From Chloroflexota bacterium (lineage in GTDB: Bacteria > Chloroflexota > Dormibacteria > CF-121): 13,846 nt of DNA. Shown here in pieces: positions 6,774 through 13,846 of the stretch. The notes beneath the pieces were generated by a model. The model did not search any database. It was not told the DNA's origin and saw nothing but the letters and a program-made list of their open reading frames with translations. The stretch spans positions 1 through 13,846 of the forward strand of contig VBFF01000015.1 in the NCBI GenBank assembly GCA_005889285.1, in the 5' to 3' direction. Position numbers and translations under genes: made by a program. How positions within the stretch are numbered: the stretch's first letter is position 1; each line of letters opens with the position of its first letter.

Positions 6774-8054
6774 TCACGGACGGAACGAATTCTGGTCTTG
6801 CCGCCGGATCCGCCAGCGCCGCGCGAGGATCACGGCGCCCAGGGCGAGGAGGGCCGTCACCGCGACCGCATAGGTGGCGTAGGCGGGCGTGCCGCTGGAG
6901 CGGCGGACCGGGGCCGGCCCGCCGGCGCCGGCGCGAGGCGTGGCCGACGGATGGCTGCTGGCCGACGGCAGAGCCGAAGCGGTGACTCCCGCGACGGTGG
7001 CCGCCGGGTCGGCGATTCGATAGGCACCGGCCGAGCCAGTCGTCGGGTTCCAGGCGGCGGCGACGACCTGAGCCGGGTTGAGCGGCTGCAGGGCAAGGGC
7101 CGTGATCCGGGGCTTGATGGGTAAACCGGCACCGAAGGTACTCCAGCTCGCGCCGCGGTCTAGCGACCGGAAGACGCCGCCGTTCCCCTGGTCGCCGTCG
7201 CTGCCGGCATAGATCTGGTCGGCATTGGCCGGGTTGAACAGGGCGATATTGAAGTCGCTGGTGGGGAGGCCGGCGAGTGGGCTCCAGGTCGCGCCGCGGT
7301 CATCGCTGCGGTAGAGGCCTTGCGAGGTCCCCGCCAGCAGTGGGGGATCGGTGCCGCCCGAGGGGGCCGAGGCGACCGCGAGCGAGGCGACCACGGCGTC
7401 GCCCGGGAAATTCCCCTTGACTACCGCCCAGCTTCCGCCGAGACCTTCGGATTTGAGCAGAAAGCCGGAACCCGCCGTGCCGTTGTCGGCGCCGGCAAAC
7501 ACCGTGCTACTCGTGGCGCTCGGCAGGATCGCCACAGCAGCGATATCCAATGACTCGAGGCCCAGCGAATGCCAGGAGGCCCCGCCATCGATCGAGGAGT
7601 AGACACCCTGCGCGGTCCCCGCGAGGACCAACCCGCTTGCCATCGCGATCGACCGGACATCCATGCTGGTGAGCCCCTGGTTCTGCGCTATCCAGGTCTT
7701 TCCTTCGTCAACAGACTTATAGAATCCGGCAGTCTGGGTGCCGGCATAGGCCGTCGCGGGCTGCAACGGATCAAAACGCACGACCCAGGCGCTGTCGATA
7801 CCGCTGATGGCGGAGGTCCAGGTGGCCCCGGAGTCGGTGCTGCGCAAGACACCTCGTCCCTGGGTGGCCGCGAGCAAGACCGCCGCATGCGCGGGTGAAA
7901 CGGCGATCGACCAGACGGGACGGTCCGCCGTCCCCGGTTGCTGGGCACCAGTCGACGTCCAGCTGGTGTCGGCCGCGGTAGCAGCGACGACGGTAGCGAG
8001 CAACCCGGCGGCCAGCGTGATGGGCGTAAGCAGTGTGTGGCGCGAAAATCTCAC
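6774..8054 (-). CDS. Secreted, membrane-anchored BNR/Ycf48-like beta-propeller protein
   Basis: Extracytoplasmic repeat protein of unknown function. A signal peptide (about 1-28: basic RFSRH, then a hydrophobic core ending AATAADT) is followed by repeated S-x-D-x-G-x-(T/S)-W blocks typical of BNR/VPS10/Ycf48 propellers. They fall at about 72-79, 114-121, 154-161, 202-209 (degenerate), 250-257 and 297-304. A Ser/Pro/Ala-rich stalk (about 355-390) leads to one helix (about 393-411) and a basic cytoplasmic tail, so the propeller faces outward. Ycf48/HCF136 is an assembly factor for photosystem II; other family members are sialidase-like or secreted proteins of unknown role, and no sialidase catalytic set is recognisable. 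The GTG at 8054 fits the signal peptide. It is divergent from the RnfD-like gene across 116 bp. Weak promoter: TATCCT at 8079-8084, minus strand. Confidence 0.82.
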   Translation of the reverse strand: MRFSRHTLLTPITLAAGLLATVVAATAADTSWTSTGAQQPGTADRPVWSIAVSPAHAAVLLAATQGRGVLRSTDSGATWTSAISGIDSAWVVRFDPLQPATAYAGTQTAGFYKSVDEGKTWIAQNQGLTSMDVRSIAMASGLVLAGTAQGVYSSIDGGASWHSLGLESLDIAAVAILPSATSSTVFAGADNGTAGSGFLLKSEGLGGSWAVVKGNFPGDAVVASLAVASAPSGGTDPPLLAGTSQGLYRSDDRGATWSPLAGLPTSDFNIALFNPANADQIYAGSDGDQGNGGVFRSLDRGASWSTFGAGLPIKPRITALALQPLNPAQVVAAAWNPTTGSAGAYRIADPAATVAGVTASALPSASSHPSATPRAGAGGPAPVRRSSGTPAYATYAVAVTALLALGAVILARRWRIRRQDQNSFRP

Positions 8055-8120
8055 GAGGGTGCCCGGAAAAACGGAGTAAGGATAGCAGACGCTCTTCGGT
8101 ATGACGTCGCTGCCCGTGCT

Positions 8121-8137
8121 TTGGACTCAGCGTCCAA
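8121..8137. repeat. Inverted repeat in the propeller/RnfD-like divergent gap, candidate operator
   Basis: TTGGAC, 5-nt spacer, GTCCAA: a perfect 6+6 dyad. Its right end lies about 30 bp upstream of the RnfD-like -10 box, near the -35 region. It also lies upstream of the propeller gene's promoter. It could be a binding site controlling both genes. Confidence 0.3.
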
Positions 8138-8166
8138 GTTGCGGCCAAATTCGCCCGAAGCTCGAC

Positions 8167-8170
8167 TACA

Positions 8171-8172
<2 letters not shown>
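8167..8172 (+). promoter_or_regulatory. -10 box (TACAAT) overlapping the annotated RnfD-like start
   Basis: TACAAT shares its last two bases with the ATG at 8171. If used, transcription begins near 8179 and the real start would be the in-frame GTG at 8180, with a leaderless mRNA. TTGCGG at 8139-8144 is 22 nt upstream, too far for a normal -35. Confidence 0.4.
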
Positions 8173-10825
<2,653 letters not shown>

Positions 10826-13489
10826 CTAGCTCCCGCGCCTCCGGTCGAGATTGGCGAACTTCGTTTGCTCATCGATGAAGAGCAGCTCGAGCTTCCCGGT
10901 CGGCCCGTTGCGATGCTTGGCGATGATGATCTCGGCGACGTTGCGCCGGTCCTCGGCGATGTTGTCATTGTAGAAACGCTCGCGGAAAATGAAGAGGACG
11001 AGATCGGAGTCTTGCTCCAGCGTGCCGGACTCGCGAAGGTCCGAAAGTTGCGGGCGATGGTCGGGCCGCTTCTCGGGCTCGCGGCTCAGCTGTGAGCACG
11101 CGATGACGGGAATCTGCAACTCGCGCGCCAGGGTCTTCAAACCGCGAGAGATGTCTGAGACCTCCTGCACACGATTTTCCTGATTACGCCCCTGCATCAA
11201 TTGAAGATAGTCGACGATGATCAGGCCAAGATTGTTCGCCGACTTCAGCCGGCGCGCCTTGGTCCGCATTTCCATGACCGAGACATTGGGCGAGTCATCG
11301 ATATAAATCTGCGCTTCCGAGAGCGCGCCCATCGCCTGGGCGATGCGCGGCCACTCGGCGTCTTTGAGGAGCCCAGTGCGCAAGCGATAAGAGTCAACTG
11401 ATGCCTCGCTGCAGAGCAATCGTGTAACCAACTGCTGCTCCGACATTTCGAGGGAGAAGATCGCAACCGGAATCTTGTATTGGATCGATGCGTGCTGCGC
11501 GATGTTGAGCGTCAGCGACGTGTTATGGACGATGACGTCCTCGGCAATAAAGTTGGCGCCTTCAGGCACGGTGAGGTCATAGACCTGGCGACTACCGGTC
11601 TGCTCAATGGATACGATCCGATCCCAGTACAACTCCGGATTTGCCAGTGCCGCAAGGCGCCGATCTTCGAGGACCTCATTGAAGATCGCCAGCCGCCGCT
11701 GTGAGAGGCCGTGATTGACCCGCGGATTGTAGGTTTCGAACCTCGAGGTCCTAGTCCGTTCACCGGAAAGAACGGCCAGCTTTGACCACGAAAGGCCACG
11801 GCTCGAAGCGGTCTCGCCGACCATTTTCCAGACGGCCATCGGGAGATGGCCATTGTTGCTCCGGAACTGTGGCAACTCCTTCGGGAACCGACACACTTTC
11901 TCGCCTACCCACCCGACCTCCACTTGATAACGAGCCACCGATTCAGAATCGGTGATCTGCACGCGCCAGCAGCGCTCGGACTTCCGGTACAAGCGCGAGA
12001 CAATGCCAAAGCGCACGAACGCATGGTGAACATCCTTGGCCAGCCCTTCCGAGGCAACCGCGAACTCGATCCGAGGACGGCCATTTGGGGTTGCGAAGAT
12101 GCTGCCGTCGCACGACATCAGGGCTCGTAGGAATTCTCGAAGGGTCTGCCGGTTCCACCGCCACACCTGGTCTGGAAAGCGTTTGGCATCGGCCTTCTTT
12201 CCCCATAGCCCGAAGCCTGTGAGCCACCCGATGATCGGGCTCTTCGTAATCGGCCTACGCACACGCTGAACGTACGCGGCAAGACGTTCCCGTACGGCGA
12301 GACCGCGAACTCGCGGCCAGGCGCTAACGAAATACGTTATGCCGCGCTGGGCGACGTGGCAATCGGGAAATTGTGACGCAATGATCGATTTGAAGTCATC
12401 AACAATCACCTGATCGATATTCGTAAAGTCGGGCGTCCCGCTGGACAATCCGCCGTCTCCAATGAAGTATCCAAGCAAACGAGCTCGTTGTGGGTCTATC
12501 GACTCCTTGCCAAAAATCGATATGGCCCGCGGCACGGCGATGGCATCGCCGACGACCAGATCGTGTAGTGGTTGCCAGCCGGTAATGGTCATGAATGGAT
12601 GATGTCCTGTCACCTCGATCCGTCGGCCGGTCTGCGTCGTCACGGCAAAGCACGGCTGCATGCCACTGTCAACCCAATCGCCAACATGACGCCATTCAAT
12701 TCGACCTCGAGGCGATAATCCGAAGACGAGTGGCCGCCGCTCACGAACGAACTGATCAACGGTGAGCCGCGCACCGGTTACGGGATCATCGATCAACGAA
12801 TCCCACGCAATGCATTTACCCACGCCTGGCCTGGCAGCGATGATGATCAGGTCCGACTTCTGGAAGCCTCCGGTCTTAGCATCAAGGTCGTTAAAGCCGC
12901 TGGGCACGCCGGAGACGACTGACTGATCCTTGTGGATCTGCTCGATCTGATCCCAGGTTGTCTTGAGAATGTCCTTGAGGGCGACGAAGTCCTGCGTGAT
13001 GCGGCCCTCGGCGATGTTGAAGATCACGCCTTCCGCGGTATCGAGCGCCTGGCCCGCGGGCGTGCTGTCGTCGAATCCGAGCGCCGTGATCCTGCCACCG
13101 GCGCTGATCAGCTTTCTCTTTGTCGCCGCTTCCTCCACGAGGTGGCCGTAGTACTCGACGTTGGCCGCGGTCGGGACGCGGCTCTCCAGCTCCGCGAGGA
13201 ACACCTGGCCGCCGATACGTTCGAGGACCAGCATCTTCTCGAGCTCGGATGCGAGCGTGAGCAGGTCGATGGGATCGGCGCGATCGTAGAGATTCAGGGC
13301 CGCCCGGAAGACCTGCGCATGGTGATCGAGATAGAAGTCATCGGGCCGCAGGAAGTCGGCGACCCGCACGATGGCGTTGCGATCGAGCATCAAGGAACCG
13401 AGCACGGATGCTTCCGCTTCAAGATTGTGGGGCGGTACCCGGCCGCCGGCTGCCGGCGGCGCCGGCGCGCGTCTCAGGTCAACGGTCAA
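10826..13489 (-). CDS. dnaB: Replicative DNA helicase DnaB with intein in the P-loop
   Basis: Hexameric ATP-driven helicase that unwinds DNA at the replication fork. The 887-residue precursor holds two exteins (1-225 and 657-887; 456 residues once joined, the normal DnaB length) around a 431-residue intein. Extein features: N-terminal domain with VPPHNLEAEASVLGSLMLD (18-36), RecA-type ATPase with GFNDLDAKTGGF (198-209), Walker A split as ARPGVGK^TS, EMSEQQLVTRLL (681-692), Walker B LGLIIVDYLQL (754-764), CSQLSRE (798-804) and RESGTLEQDSD (819-829). The TTG at 13489 overlaps the rplI TGA in TTGA, which suggests coupled translation; no Shine-Dalgarno is obvious. The second well-known DnaB intein site (RESG^x) is uninterrupted. 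Because the intein separates Lys225 from Thr657, the unspliced protein should lack ATPase activity. Confidence 0.97.
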   Translation of the reverse strand: MTVDLRRAPAPPAAGGRVPPHNLEAEASVLGSLMLDRNAIVRVADFLRPDDFYLDHHAQVFRAALNLYDRADPIDLLTLASELEKMLVLERIGGQVFLAELESRVPTAANVEYYGHLVEEAATKRKLISAGGRITALGFDDSTPAGQALDTAEGVIFNIAEGRITQDFVALKDILKTTWDQIEQIHKDQSVVSGVPSGFNDLDAKTGGFQKSDLIIIAARPGVGKCIAWDSLIDDPVTGARLTVDQFVRERRPLVFGLSPRGRIEWRHVGDWVDSGMQPCFAVTTQTGRRIEVTGHHPFMTITGWQPLHDLVVGDAIAVPRAISIFGKESIDPQRARLLGYFIGDGGLSSGTPDFTNIDQVIVDDFKSIIASQFPDCHVAQRGITYFVSAWPRVRGLAVRERLAAYVQRVRRPITKSPIIGWLTGFGLWGKKADAKRFPDQVWRWNRQTLREFLRALMSCDGSIFATPNGRPRIEFAVASEGLAKDVHHAFVRFGIVSRLYRKSERCWRVQITDSESVARYQVEVGWVGEKVCRFPKELPQFRSNNGHLPMAVWKMVGETASSRGLSWSKLAVLSGERTRTSRFETYNPRVNHGLSQRRLAIFNEVLEDRRLAALANPELYWDRIVSIEQTGSRQVYDLTVPEGANFIAEDVIVHNTSLTLNIAQHASIQYKIPVAIFSLEMSEQQLVTRLLCSEASVDSYRLRTGLLKDAEWPRIAQAMGALSEAQIYIDDSPNVSVMEMRTKARRLKSANNLGLIIVDYLQLMQGRNQENRVQEVSDISRGLKTLARELQIPVIACSQLSREPEKRPDHRPQLSDLRESGTLEQDSDLVLFIFRERFYNDNIAEDRRNVAEIIIAKHRNGPTGKLELLFIDEQTKFANLDRRRGS
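10830..10834 (-). promoter_or_regulatory. Ribosome binding site of purA
   Basis: GGGAG on the minus strand, 7 nt before the purA ATG and overlapping the end of dnaB. It is one of the few clear Shine-Dalgarno sites in the window and belongs to an internal operon gene, unlike the apparently leaderless first genes. Confidence 0.6.
11522..12814 (-). other. DnaB intein with LAGLIDADG homing endonuclease (residues 226-656)
   Basis: Self-splicing protein element. Block A begins with Cys226 (CIAWDSLI). Block B is TGRRIEVTGHHPFMT with Thr294 and His297. The endonuclease carries two LAGLIDADG motifs, LLGYFIGDGGLS (338-349, Asp345) and FLRALMSCDGSI (453-464, Asp461), plus a block-D-like GLWGKKADAKRFPDQV (427-442); both catalytic aspartates are present, so it looks active. 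Blocks F and G read VYDLTVPEGANFIAEDVIVHN over 636-656, with penultimate His655, terminal Asn656 and Thr657 as the +1 nucleophile. The block F histidine of many inteins is Ala645. The endonuclease core spans roughly nt 11915-12487. The stretch looks less GC-rich than the exteins, consistent with horizontal arrival. Boundaries are exact by motif and by continuity of the rejoined GVGK-TS P-loop. Confidence 0.96.
13442..13460. repeat. GC-rich perfect inverted repeat at the start of dnaB
   Basis: GCCGCCGGC, one central base, GCCGGCGGC. On the mRNA it lies about 30-48 nt after the dnaB start codon and would fold as a strong short hairpin. It falls in the Pro/Ala/Gly stretch before VPPHN, where such composition arises easily by codon use, so a regulatory role is only possible. 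Confidence 0.3.
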
Positions 13490-13846
13490 GCGGAGGTGAC
13501 CATCAACGGGATCTGCGCCGTGACCTCACGGTGGAGCTTCACGTGAGCGGTGCCGGCACCCATGGCCTTGACCGGCTCATCGAACTCGATCTTGCGACGG
13601 TCCAGCGTGATCCCGTGCTGCTGCTTGAGCGCCGACGCCACATCGGCGTTGGTCACGGCACCAAACAGCTTGCCATCCTTCCCGCTCCGTAATTTCAACA
13701 CCACCTGCACGGCCTCGAGCTTGACGGCCAATGCCTTCGCCTCATCCAGCTCGCGCTGCTCGCGCTGCACCGTCGTGGCCTTGGCGCGATCCACCTGCTG
13801 CTGCGCGCCCTTGGTCGCCGGCTGGGCCAGCTTGCGGGGGAGCAGG
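13486..13846 (-). CDS. rplI: 50S ribosomal protein L9 (N-terminus cut by window edge)
   Basis: Binds 23S rRNA near the base of the L1 stalk on the large subunit. The frame is open to the window edge, giving 119 residues; roughly the first 25-30 are missing, compared with a usual length of about 150. The visible part starts inside the N-terminal domain with LLPRKLAQPATKG, then a charged connecting helix (DRAKATTVQREQRELDEAK), then the C-terminal domain with KDGKLFGAVTNADVASAL, DRRKIEF, HVKLHREVTAQIPLMV. An internal GTG at 13794 is not the start, because the upstream residues match L9. Its TGA overlaps the dnaB TTG, the common rplI-dnaB pairing. Confidence 0.95.
   Translation of the reverse strand, partial: LLPRKLAQPATKGAQQQVDRAKATTVQREQRELDEAKALAVKLEAVQVVLKLRSGKDGKLFGAVTNADVASALKQQHGITLDRRKIEFDEPVKAMGAGTAHVKLHREVTAQIPLMVTSA

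Noticed and set aside
10985..11035. Second intein at the RESG site of DnaB
   Set aside because: The sequence RESGTLEQDSD is continuous; there is only one intein.

Overview
The window is gene-dense, high-GC bacterial chromosome with almost no intergenic DNA and many GTG/TTG starts. Gene content is mostly core metabolism and replication. A membrane-anchored YvcK, a stand-alone RnfD/NqrB-like protein and -10 boxes placed directly in front of start codons suggest a Chloroflexota/Dormibacterota-type or distantly related soil bacterium. That placement is inference; no rRNA or other marker is present to settle it.

Layout, left to right. (1) Minus strand: a branched-chain aminotransferase (ilvE) followed by a glycerate kinase cut by the left edge. 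(2) Plus strand: a YvcK/GlmR-family protein with two N-terminal membrane helices. It appears to lack an internal block containing the family's GPGS-type loop. (3) Minus strand: a PAP2-superfamily membrane enzyme, divergent from (4), a plus-strand OmpR-type response regulator and histidine kinase pair. An 11-bp-spaced direct repeat lies between them. (5) Minus strand: a secreted, membrane-anchored BNR/Ycf48-like beta-propeller protein, then a RidA-family protein. (6) Plus strand, divergent from the propeller gene: a multi-pass membrane protein recognisable as RnfD/NqrB-like. It has no visible flavin-attachment motif and carries a C-terminal extension. (7) Minus strand: the replication/translation operon rplI-dnaB-purA, with rplI cut by the right edge. 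DnaB carries a 431-residue intein with an intact-looking LAGLIDADG endonuclease, inserted inside the Walker A P-loop.

The genes alternate in orientation. The three divergent gaps next to ilvE/yvcK, PAP2/regulator and propeller/RnfD-like hold the promoters. All three convergent pairs overlap at their 3' ends (26, 4 and 42 bp), so there is no room for ordinary terminators between them.

The most unusual items are the DnaB P-loop intein, the YvcK with a missing loop, and the divergent propeller plus RnfD-like pair, which may be an uncharacterised envelope redox module. No tRNA, rRNA, CRISPR array or insertion sequence was seen.
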